A DNA stretch of 64,000 nt from contig CAYULW010000002.1 in the NCBI GenBank assembly GCA_964445815.1, forward strand, positions 124,001-188,000. Direction: 5' to 3'. A program made the position numbers and the translations under genes. This DNA is from CAYULW01 sp964445815 (GTDB taxonomy: Bacteria; Bacteroidota; Bacteroidia; Flavobacteriales_E; Vicingaceae). Of this stretch, positions 51,276 through 60,279 are shown piece after piece (the stretch's first letter is position 1; every line of letters begins with the position of its first letter). Under the pieces are notes generated by a model. The model searched no databases, had not been told where the DNA came from, and saw only the letters and a program-made list of their open reading frames with translations.

Positions 51276-51291
51276 AACCTGCATGCAGGTT
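51276..51291. promoter_or_regulatory. 16-bp perfect palindrome in the adhesin leader
   Basis: AACCTGCATGCAGGTT is a perfect palindrome ending 17 bp before the start codon. It could be an operator or an RNA element limiting translation. It has no counterpart at the element 2 locus. Confidence 0.5.
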
Positions 51292-51308
51292 AATTAATTG
51301 AACAAACC

Positions 51309-54300
51309 ATGAAACTAAAATTTAGAATTTTAGCCATTGTAACTGTGTTGTTATTGTTGTCAATAAATGTAATGGCACAAATTAATGGCTCAACAAATGT
51401 ATGTGCCGGACAAACTGTAACCTATACCAGTGCAGGTACAGCAGCAAATTATAATTGGTCGGTAACAGGGGCAAAGTCATATACAGCTAATGGTTGGAGT
51501 GTCACCGTACTTTGGGGGAGTACTACCCTGGGTACGGTTGACCTAAGTACTTATGATAGCATCAACAACTTAACAAGTTCATACAGTGTGAATGTTACAG
51601 TTACAGGCAAACCTAATCCTGTAATATTGAGCAGTTTTGTAACCAATTGCATAGATGGATTAGACTCTCAATCAGATGTTTGTTTTGCTGCATGTTTGGA
51701 TCGGCCTGTCATTTATAGTACACCATTAACTGCCGGAACAAGCTTCACTTGGCAGATTAAAGGAAATGGGACAATGACCACCCTTGCTACTAATGAAATA
51801 GAAGTGGTATGGCATAGTCTGGGACTTCAATACGTTAAGTTGATTGCGACCAATGGAGCAGGATGTACAAATGAGTATGAGAAATGTGTGAAAGTTTTAA
51901 ATTCTCCAACAGCAATCATTGGAACACATCCTTTCGACACAAATGTGATCAGGCTTTGTAAAGGCAGCGACTTGTTCCTACAAGATTTGTCGACAAACGC
52001 AATCGGTAGGCGTTGGGATTTTGGAGATGGAACTTCTTCAGATGAAGTGAATATCACTCATAGTTACGATCAGGCCGGGACATATCAAGTTATTTTAACC
52101 TCTAATAACGAGTGTTATTGTCTCGATTCAGATACCATTACTGTAGTGGTGACAGATACTGTAGGGGTAGAAATTATTTGTCCATCGGTGGTTTGCAAAG
52201 GAGATACCGTAAGTTATTCAACACCTTCAAATTGTACAAATTTTCAATGGTCGGCAACCAATGGCACTATTTTGGGGAATAATTCAAACAATACTGTTGA
52301 TATCGTTTGGAACAGCCATCTGGCATTTATACATCTCGAAGCTCAAAATTGCAATCAATTATGTGATGCACCTACCATTGAAAAAATTGCGGTTATTGCT
52401 GACTCTATTCCTATACAGGGACCAACTGAGGTTTGTGAGGGAGACATCGTGACCTATTCTATACCACCTTTACCGGGCAGCATATATACGTGGGGAGTTA
52501 GTAGTAGTTTGAGCGATATCATTGAAAATGGTGAGTATTATATAAAGGTTAAAATCAAAGATCAAAATGCTGCCAATGGAACAGTAAGTGTAAGCTATAC
52601 TCATCCTTTTTTAGGTTGTTCAGGTAGTTCTTCTTTAAATGTATCTGTTAAACCAAGACTCAGTTTCTCCTTCCCAACTGAAGTATGTCAGAAAGACACA
52701 TTTTATCACGTTTTTGCACTTCCAATAGTTTGGCAGATTATTGATTCGAGTGGAACACAAGTTGTTAATATCACTGATACAGAGATAATTCAGTATTGGG
52801 ATTTACTCGGTTCTGGAGATTACACCCTCGTGATCGGAGGCGAATCCTATTGTGATGATTTACGTTTTCCATTTAGCATATTGCCACCACCTGATACAGT
52901 AGATACTATCTATGGTCCAAATAGTGTATGTAAGAATGCCGCATATCTATATAGTGTTGACCCTAAGAGCGGGTATCAAATTGAATGGCTCATTACCGGA
53001 GGAACACCCTCATCAGCGGTAGGTAATAAAGTATCAGTCAATTGGAATTCTTCAGGCCCATATGAAATTAAAGCAGCTTATAGAGAATTAGACCCACCCA
53101 ATTGCATATCAGCATATCACATTAAGTCCATTTCATCGTTATTTACCAACTCCCCTCAAATTATTGCACCGGATTCTGCCTGTGGAGGAGATACTACTAC
53201 TTTCAAACTCAACTTTATTGCCGATGATGTAAAATGGGAAATCATGACAACCAATGGTGCAAGTATATTGTCTGACCGTTTTAAGAGTGAAGTACTGGTA
53301 CAATTGGATGCCTCAAGTTCGAGAAATGTCACTTTAAGAGCGATCGGTCACGTTTGCGGTACACCATTTGATACCACTAAAACCATTTATGTGCAAAGCT
53401 TTCCAACGCCAAATATTGGAATATCTAATGCCAATCCTTGCCCGGGGGAATTAGTTCGATTTTCCACTTCTGCAAGCAATCCGGTATGGACGATTGATGG
53501 GCAAACATACATTGCTTCCACACCACAAGTAAGTTTTGATAGTGCGAAAACAATATCTATCAAATTAGCTGCAACTTACACAGGAGCAGGTGGATGTACA
53601 ATTGAGAGATTCAATGTGGCACAATTAACTGTTAAATCAGCACCAAAAGCATCTATTGCAGTCAACGATACAAACGCTACTACCTGTCAAGACACAATTG
53701 GGCCAATTATCTTAGCTGCTAGTACACAAGGTGGTACAGGTTCAAATTACACTTATTCTTGGTCTAAAGATGGTAACTTTTTAAGTAATTCAATCACGTA
53801 TACTACACCTGCTATTAACGCTCATGGAACATATACCTTAACAGTAGTTGGGCCAAATGGGTGTACATCAACTGCGAGTTATGAAATCATAAGAACGTGC
53901 AATTCAAGCTGTCCATATCAGCCAAGTATTCATGCAAGTTCAGTTTCTATTAATTTAGATAGCACAGGATGTTCCGAGTATTTTGTTTCCCAAGTGAATC
54001 CATCTGGAGCAACACTTTATGCGCTAAACTATGTTGGTAATGTTGGAATTACAACCAATACAGGCCCATTTGGAAAAGGGGTGATTATTGATAAGGCAGG
54101 TACACATACACTCTCATTTTCAGGGGCGGTTATTTATATGGGAGATACCATTTGTTTTGATGCAGCTTTTATAAAAACAGTAAATGTTTTTCCGGATTTT
54201 GAAATTGTGAAAGAAGACTGCGGAAGTAGCGGACAAGTCCAATACAAAATGATAAACACCTCGACTTATCTTGGAACGCAACCTGCTTTTAACTGGAATT

Positions 54301-57300
54301 TGGGTGGAGGAACTTCAATTCAACAAAATTATGATGCTATTGGAGCTTACAGTGCAGGCACTTATACTGTGAGCTTATCAACCGGATCAGGTGCAACATG
54401 CACTGCCACCAAAACATTTATTGCTGATTCGCCTACGCAAGCCAATTTTACGCATACTGCTCCTGCCTGTCAACAGGAATTGGTGCAATTTACAGACATT
54501 TCATTAGGTGATATAGCAGAGTATAAATGGAAATTTGGAACAAACAGGATGTTGTACGAACAAAATCCGCAGTTAACCTTTGAAGATGGGAATTTATCAA
54601 ATGATCTTTTCCCCAATGTTGAATTATTTATATTAGACAATAATGGATGTCAGGATTCTACAACTCAAATGCTAACTATTGATGGGAATAAGTTTGACCT
54701 TTCTAAAGGAATAACTCCTAATAATCCACCTGCGGTTTGCGAAGGAAATAGTATCTCATTGGCTTATTTGCCCGGACCAACAAGTATTAACCCCAATACA
54801 CCAATTTCCTATCAATGGTCTAACCAATCTACAATGCATCCATTGCAAGCAAATCAAACCGGAGCAAATCAACTGAGCATGACGGACTCTAAAGGCTGTC
54901 GTCATGTTACGCAATCTGTCAATGTTCAGGTGAATACCGCTTCTAACCCTACTATAGTAGGAAAAAAAACCTATTGCTTTGGAGATACTATCAGTTTATC
55001 TGTTTTGAACCATCCTTCCTATAGCACCACATGGTATAAGGATAGCGTGGTGACTACCAATACGAGTAGATTCTATAAAGAGATATTGCCCTCTGGTAAC
55101 TATACCTTTAACATTAACACAATTAATAGCAGCAGCGGTTGTAGTGCCTTAAATGATCCGTTTTTGGTTACTGTATTGTCACAACTTCCTGCACCAACAA
55201 TAATACCCTCACCTAATTATCCTTTGTGTGAAGGTGGGCCGATACAATTAACTGCAAGTCCTGCGGGAGGTAATTATTATTGGAATACAGGACAAACAGG
55301 AAATAGCATTACCCAAAGCTTAGCAGGACAATACCGAGTTTATCAGACTGATGTAAGTGGATGTACCGCGAGTAAAGCGATTCGTATTAATCCTTTACCG
55401 AATTTTAATAATTTTCTTACAGGATGTTATTGCTTACCTGCGGTAAGTCCGCCTGACTTATTAGGAATATCGGGTATGTTATCTTATCAATGGAAAAAAG
55501 ATGGGGTCAATATACCACCAACTGTTGGTCAGCAACAAAATATTCCTGCTTCAACTGGGAGATTTGAACTGATTGCGACTACCGATTCCATGTGTGTAGA
55601 TTCGGCAGGTTATTTAGACATTACTTTGGGCGGTTGTGAAGAATGTGATTTAGACTTATCCGGTTTGAGTGTTTCGTGTTCTGGCACAAATGGAGATACC
55701 TTATTTTACGATTTTAACCTTAATGCGAATATCAATAATGCACCTGCGTCTTACAATACCAATTTTTCTGCCTTTGTGAATAATAGTCCTGTTGTCATCA
55801 CTCAAGTAGTGCCTGATACTCTATCTGGTATTGGCAACGTTATATCCGGCAGTTTTTACCTTATCGGAGATGCTACGGGAGATAGTTTGTGCATAGAAGT
55901 AACCGCTTCTAATCCCGGGGTTAATTGCCAAGATAGGGTATGTTTACTTATAGAACCACTTTCTTGTGACTTTACACCTGATTTTACTTATACCATTAAC
56001 CCCTATACGTGCTTGATGCAATTGACTGAAGATGCAGATTATGGATTTTGTACTACAGGGGATTCTGTCTTATACTCATGGACAGTAACACAGGGAGCTA
56101 ATACCTTTTTTGGCAACGGAGTACAAGTCAATATTGACAGTTTAGTACAGGGCAATGCTCAGGTTTGTTTGCAAATGCAGGTCTATAATCCGCTAGATTC
56201 AACATGGTGTACAAAAGACACTTGTAAAACAATTGTCATTCCCAACTGCGAATGTGAAGACAATTGTCTCAATACGGATACATTGTCTGTTGAATTTCAG
56301 CAATTTGTGATTAGTAATGACACTTGTTTTGTCGAATTTAAAATCGTCTTGTCTAATCCGAATGCTGTGGTGATTTACCCAAATTTCATTCAACCAACTG
56401 ACGGTCAGGGCTATGTCTCATCCATTACGTCAACCTTTGCAGGACCAAGCGAAGTAGCTTACATAGTTAGGTATTATCAAGGGGAATCTCCTAAATGTGG
56501 AGAGCAATGTTTTGAATTGTATTTGTTTGAAGGTGGGCCGTCCTGCTGTTTGAATATCTGTGTGAACTTGCCTACATGTTCTTGTAATTTAAAATTAAGT
56601 GAACTGGAGATGTCTTGTAGCAATACTGTAAATGGCTATTATGATTTCTCTCTACTCACCGATCTGACAGCATGTGACGGGTTTAATTATGATCTTGATG
56701 TAAAGGCTACGTTGGGTGGTAAAACCGTTCCGATTGTTTCTCAAAACATCAACAATCTAATCAACGGGCAACAAATTCTTTCTGGTACAGTAAATCTGAG
56801 TGGAAAAACAGGAGAATTATTCTGTATTGATGTTACCTCTAGTTTAGGTGGAATATCATGTTCTAAAAAACTATGTAGAGAATTGCCTGAAGTAGATTGT
56901 GAAATTACCCCTTCCTTTGACGTAGATTTTGATCCTTCAACTTGTACGCTAATTTTAACCAATACTTCAACTACTTCATCATGTGTACGATTGGATACCA
57001 CAAAAGTAGATTGGACGATTCTATACAATGGTCAAGTGATTACGGCAAGTGGTCAGAGTGTTACATTTTATAATATCAGTGATTCGGAAATTGAGGTCTG
57101 TTTAAACCTTACTGCTGTAGATTACTCCGGTAACATAACCTGTACTGAAGAATACTGTGAAATAGTAGAAGTAGAACGTTGTGAATGTGAGACCGAATGC
57201 GAGGAGATGGAAGTTACACTCACCGATTTTGTCAGCTTTGTTTATCAGGGTAATTCTTGCCTTTTGAGGCTTAAGGTTGAGATTACCAATAATTCTGGTG

Positions 57301-58400
57301 TAGGGTATACCATTAATTCCATATTGGCTGATGCAGGAACAGTGGTCAATTACAGCTTAATTCAGAGTTCGGGTAATGTGAACAGTTATTACGTTGACTT
57401 GCTCCCCAATCAACCTTGGAACGGAGGAACAGTTTGTTTTGAAGCCTACATTCAAAAGACAGGTGGTGGAATATGCTGCTTGCCTTTCTGTGTCAATCTA
57501 CCCAAATGTGGATGTGGTTTAGAATTAAGCAATATCAGTTTTGACTGCACAGGGCCTTATGGTAATCAAGGTGATTTTAATTTCAGTTTTACAGCCGATT
57601 TGGATGGAACATCAGGCTATAATTATGCCTCCGGACTATCTGCGACATTAAATGGCAATCCGGTAAGTATTAATTCGTATAATCCTTCCAATTTAGTGAA
57701 TGGAACACAAACAGTAAGTGGCTTAATTACTTTAACAAATGGAATGCCGGGTGACACCATTTGTTTTACCATGTATGCGGCATTAGGAGGAGATACGTGT
57801 TCTGCTATGATTTGTGACACGTTGCCAAGTGATACTTGTGACATTGTACCTGATTTTTCATGGTCTTTAGATACTACTACTTGTACACTTACATTAACAG
57901 ATAGTAGTCAATTTGACCCCTGTACTTATGTTCAAACCTATCAATGGTCGTTAACACCGGGTGGGGCTTATTCAAGTTCGTCAATACAGATTAATTATAG
58001 TGGATTAGACAGTATGGTGGTTTGTTTAACAACACTTGGAGTTAATTATACCGGTTCAAATGATTGTCACCCTGGTGTATGTAAAACCATACAATTTCCA
58101 CCATGTGATCCTGAAGGTATGCCAAGTGAACGCATTAAAGCACCGAAACCAATTCAAGAAGTGAGTGTTTACCCAAATCCCGCAAAAGATAAACTACTGA
58201 TTCAATGGCCAGAACAATTGGAAGACAAAGTAACAATCAGCCTGAACGATCAGCAGTCAAGAATGGTCTTATTTCAAGAGTTCGAGTTAAATGGCAATCA
58301 ACTTGAATTAGATTTAAATACATATGCTGAAGGGGTATATATCATAGAAATTCACTGGAGAGGGCAACTCAATCGCAAAAAGATCGTAATTTTAAGGTAG
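51309..58400 (+). CDS. Giant T9SS-exported PKD/Cys-repeat adhesin-like protein
   Basis: 2363 residues: a signal peptide (1-23, ending NVMAQ) and a long series of PKD- and Ig-like domains (WDFGDGTSSDEV, YNWSVTGAKS, repeated ITVxW or VxWNS strands) over about residues 25-1440. Three tandem Cys-rich units of about 310 residues (about 1440-2265) follow, then a T9SS type A sorting domain (VSVYPNPAKD, GVYIIEIHWRG). It is predicted to be surface-exposed and elongated, like gliding or attachment adhesins. It is controlled by nearby regulators and followed after 4 bp by another T9SS gene. Ligand unknown. Confidence 0.85.
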   Translation: MKLKFRILAIVTVLLLLSINVMAQINGSTNVCAGQTVTYTSAGTAANYNWSVTGAKSYTANGWSVTVLWGSTTLGTVDLSTYDSINNLTSSYSVNVTVTGKPNPVILSSFVTNCIDGLDSQSDVCFAACLDRPVIYSTPLTAGTSFTWQIKGNGTMTTLATNEIEVVWHSLGLQYVKLIATNGAGCTNEYEKCVKVLNSPTAIIGTHPFDTNVIRLCKGSDLFLQDLSTNAIGRRWDFGDGTSSDEVNITHSYDQAGTYQVILTSNNECYCLDSDTITVVVTDTVGVEIICPSVVCKGDTVSYSTPSNCTNFQWSATNGTILGNNSNNTVDIVWNSHLAFIHLEAQNCNQLCDAPTIEKIAVIADSIPIQGPTEVCEGDIVTYSIPPLPGSIYTWGVSSSLSDIIENGEYYIKVKIKDQNAANGTVSVSYTHPFLGCSGSSSLNVSVKPRLSFSFPTEVCQKDTFYHVFALPIVWQIIDSSGTQVVNITDTEIIQYWDLLGSGDYTLVIGGESYCDDLRFPFSILPPPDTVDTIYGPNSVCKNAAYLYSVDPKSGYQIEWLITGGTPSSAVGNKVSVNWNSSGPYEIKAAYRELDPPNCISAYHIKSISSLFTNSPQIIAPDSACGGDTTTFKLNFIADDVKWEIMTTNGASILSDRFKSEVLVQLDASSSRNVTLRAIGHVCGTPFDTTKTIYVQSFPTPNIGISNANPCPGELVRFSTSASNPVWTIDGQTYIASTPQVSFDSAKTISIKLAATYTGAGGCTIERFNVAQLTVKSAPKASIAVNDTNATTCQDTIGPIILAASTQGGTGSNYTYSWSKDGNFLSNSITYTTPAINAHGTYTLTVVGPNGCTSTASYEIIRTCNSSCPYQPSIHASSVSINLDSTGCSEYFVSQVNPSGATLYALNYVGNVGITTNTGPFGKGVIIDKAGTHTLSFSGAVIYMGDTICFDAAFIKTVNVFPDFEIVKEDCGSSGQVQYKMINTSTYLGTQPAFNWNLGGGTSIQQNYDAIGAYSAGTYTVSLSTGSGATCTATKTFIADSPTQANFTHTAPACQQELVQFTDISLGDIAEYKWKFGTNRMLYEQNPQLTFEDGNLSNDLFPNVELFILDNNGCQDSTTQMLTIDGNKFDLSKGITPNNPPAVCEGNSISLAYLPGPTSINPNTPISYQWSNQSTMHPLQANQTGANQLSMTDSKGCRHVTQSVNVQVNTASNPTIVGKKTYCFGDTISLSVLNHPSYSTTWYKDSVVTTNTSRFYKEILPSGNYTFNINTINSSSGCSALNDPFLVTVLSQLPAPTIIPSPNYPLCEGGPIQLTASPAGGNYYWNTGQTGNSITQSLAGQYRVYQTDVSGCTASKAIRINPLPNFNNFLTGCYCLPAVSPPDLLGISGMLSYQWKKDGVNIPPTVGQQQNIPASTGRFELIATTDSMCVDSAGYLDITLGGCEECDLDLSGLSVSCSGTNGDTLFYDFNLNANINNAPASYNTNFSAFVNNSPVVITQVVPDTLSGIGNVISGSFYLIGDATGDSLCIEVTASNPGVNCQDRVCLLIEPLSCDFTPDFTYTINPYTCLMQLTEDADYGFCTTGDSVLYSWTVTQGANTFFGNGVQVNIDSLVQGNAQVCLQMQVYNPLDSTWCTKDTCKTIVIPNCECEDNCLNTDTLSVEFQQFVISNDTCFVEFKIVLSNPNAVVIYPNFIQPTDGQGYVSSITSTFAGPSEVAYIVRYYQGESPKCGEQCFELYLFEGGPSCCLNICVNLPTCSCNLKLSELEMSCSNTVNGYYDFSLLTDLTACDGFNYDLDVKATLGGKTVPIVSQNINNLINGQQILSGTVNLSGKTGELFCIDVTSSLGGISCSKKLCRELPEVDCEITPSFDVDFDPSTCTLILTNTSTTSSCVRLDTTKVDWTILYNGQVITASGQSVTFYNISDSEIEVCLNLTAVDYSGNITCTEEYCEIVEVERCECETECEEMEVTLTDFVSFVYQGNSCLLRLKVEITNNSGVGYTINSILADAGTVVNYSLIQSSGNVNSYYVDLLPNQPWNGGTVCFEAYIQKTGGGICCLPFCVNLPKCGCGLELSNISFDCTGPYGNQGDFNFSFTADLDGTSGYNYASGLSATLNGNPVSINSYNPSNLVNGTQTVSGLITLTNGMPGDTICFTMYAALGGDTCSAMICDTLPSDTCDIVPDFSWSLDTTTCTLTLTDSSQFDPCTYVQTYQWSLTPGGAYSSSSIQINYSGLDSMVVCLTTLGVNYTGSNDCHPGVCKTIQFPPCDPEGMPSERIKAPKPIQEVSVYPNPAKDKLLIQWPEQLEDKVTISLNDQQSRMVLFQEFELNGNQLELDLNTYAEGVYIIEIHWRGQLNRKKIVILR
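51492..51542. repeat. Shared 51-52 bp inverted-repeat sequence, copy B
   Basis: Coding copy of the sequence at 7901-7952, with arms GTCACCGTACT and GGTACGGTTGAC. In this gene it encodes GWSVTVLWGS...LGTVDLS, a PKD-like strand pair. See copy A. Confidence 0.6.
55633..58110 (+). repeat. Three tandem Cys-rich repeat units in the giant protein
   Basis: Units begin near 55633, 56575 and 57505 (spacing about 935 bp). Each starts with C-x-L-x-L-S-x-L-x-x-x-C (CDLDLSGLSVSC, CNLKLSELEMSC, CGLELSNISFDC). Each contains 'CDxxPxFxxxxxxxTCxLxLT' (CDFTPDFTYTINPYTC, CEITPSFDVDFDPSTC, CDIVPDFSWSLDTTTC). The third unit ends early at the linker to the sorting domain. DNA identity between units is low, so the duplication is old. 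Confidence 0.75.
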
Positions 58401-58404
58401 TCAG

Positions 58405-60273
58405 ATGATTAAAAGCATAAAAATGAAATCAGCCTTTAACCTTAAGAAGTATTGTTTTGAAATTACAAATCATTGCATTAATCAAAATTTGAAAATACAT
58501 ATTAGAAGTATCTTTTTATTGATTTGCCATTTATTGCTGGTTGGAAATGCAGTATCACAATCAACAAAGGGATTTCAATGGATCAAGCATCACGGTGGGC
58601 CATTTACCACATTCCCGGAATGGGTAAGAGAAATACAGACTGATCAATTTGGCAATGTCTATGTGGCAGGAGAAGTAAATACCATATTTGCTGTAGATAG
58701 TAATGGCATCCGAATTCCGAGTATTAAAAATCCGGGCTTTGATAGTACGGCTAACTATGGTGGTAAAGACATTTGGTTAGCCAAGTATGACCCTCAGGGT
58801 AATCTTTTATGGCACAAGTATGCAGGTAGCGGTAATCATGAGAGTCTTGACGATATGGTAACTGATCAGAACGGCAATTGTTATGTGGCTGGTTACATGA
58901 GTGATCATCCTAATATAGAGGCACATACCTTTGGAGGTGTTCCAGTTGATAAAGATAATATTGGGGCTTTTATCGCAAAGGTGAATTCAAATGGTAGGCT
59001 ACTTTGGCATAAATCATTAGGGGGTGACACAATAAATAATATCTATTACGATTATTTCGGTCAAATAAGTGATCTTAAATTAAATGCAAACTCAATAAAC
59101 GGAATTATGTGGGGCGGGGGTAATCATATCTTAGGTTATCAACTTTTATTTAATAGAGATTCATTGGACAATGGAATACACGAATTAACTTTTGATCTAA
59201 ATGGTAATTATTTAGGTTATAAATCTTTTCCATTTCCGAGGTATAATCGAATACCACAAGTATTTGATATTTCAAAAAATGATAATGGATATTTTGTTTC
59301 TGGAGTGTTAGGCCAAGATACAGTTTTGGTAGGAGGTGATACGATATTGGAACAAGGAGTAGATAATGCTTGTGTGTTTAAGTTTGATACCAGTTTGAAT
59401 TATATCGGTTCATTTTACTCAAATAACATCTTTGACCAATTTTTGGATGCTAAACTATTAGGAGATACTTTAATTGCAGCAGGACATTTTAATTTGTCTG
59501 CGAACAATACAGTTAACTTTGATACTTTAATCTACACAGGAGGAACGAATGAACATCAAGCAGTAGGTGTGTTTATTTTTGATGCAACAACAAATCGTTT
59601 ATTAGGTTTATATCCTTCTAAATCAACTGCTTCGCGTCCAAGTGCAACGTCAGGAGCTGCTTATATTGATAATCAATCGTTTGGTATTGGAGGTTCATTT
59701 GAAGCAAATTTGAGTCTTTCTTCTTCTGTCTCACCATTAACTACAGTTAGTAATTGTAGTTCTTGTATAAATACGGATTTGTTTTTCGCATTATTTGACA
59801 GAGTTGGAAACCTTATAACTCAAGATGCCATATATTCATCAGGTGGAAATACGGATCGAGTTTATACTATGCACAGAAGGGATTCGATGTTGTATATTGG
59901 TGGAGTAATAGGTGATACGGTTATAGTGCCTAGCGTTGATACATTTGTGACCAACTCAACTAATGATGCATTTATTGCAGCTTACAATCTAGGCCTTCTG
60001 ACATCAGTAAATGAAAATCGTAGCTATATAAAAGCGGATAACGGATTGTTAGCTTATCCTAACCCAACTAATGATGCCGTCAATATTTTGGGTAAAGCCT
60101 TAAATACAGAGGCTAATTTATACGATATAAAAGGTGGTTTGGTTAGAACTTATCGTTTAGACAAAAAAGCATTTAATCAAGCTATTCGTTTAGAAGGGAT
60201 AGAACCCGGTATTTATTTTCTAATTGTAAATGGAGAAGGAGAACGGCAGACCTTGAAGTTGGTGAAACAGTAA
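58405..60273 (+). CDS. T9SS-exported beta-propeller-repeat protein
   Basis: 622 residues. The N-terminus is unusually long before the hydrophobic signal core (about 33-51, FLLICHLLLVGNAVSQ); the ATG at 58423 is an alternative. SBBP-like repeats (IQTDQFGNVYVAGEV, KYDPQGNLLWHKYAGSG, DMVTDQNGNCYVAGY) cover residues 70-240 and continue in degenerate form. The C-terminus (LLAYPNPTNDAVNILG, YDIKGGLVRTY, PGIYFLIVNGEG) is a type A sorting domain. Probably the second gene of the adhesin operon. Confidence 0.82.
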   Translation: MIKSIKMKSAFNLKKYCFEITNHCINQNLKIHIRSIFLLICHLLLVGNAVSQSTKGFQWIKHHGGPFTTFPEWVREIQTDQFGNVYVAGEVNTIFAVDSNGIRIPSIKNPGFDSTANYGGKDIWLAKYDPQGNLLWHKYAGSGNHESLDDMVTDQNGNCYVAGYMSDHPNIEAHTFGGVPVDKDNIGAFIAKVNSNGRLLWHKSLGGDTINNIYYDYFGQISDLKLNANSINGIMWGGGNHILGYQLLFNRDSLDNGIHELTFDLNGNYLGYKSFPFPRYNRIPQVFDISKNDNGYFVSGVLGQDTVLVGGDTILEQGVDNACVFKFDTSLNYIGSFYSNNIFDQFLDAKLLGDTLIAAGHFNLSANNTVNFDTLIYTGGTNEHQAVGVFIFDATTNRLLGLYPSKSTASRPSATSGAAYIDNQSFGIGGSFEANLSLSSSVSPLTTVSNCSSCINTDLFFALFDRVGNLITQDAIYSSGGNTDRVYTMHRRDSMLYIGGVIGDTVIVPSVDTFVTNSTNDAFIAAYNLGLLTSVNENRSYIKADNGLLAYPNPTNDAVNILGKALNTEANLYDIKGGLVRTYRLDKKAFNQAIRLEGIEPGIYFLIVNGEGERQTLKLVKQ

Positions 60274-60279
60274 GGCTAA

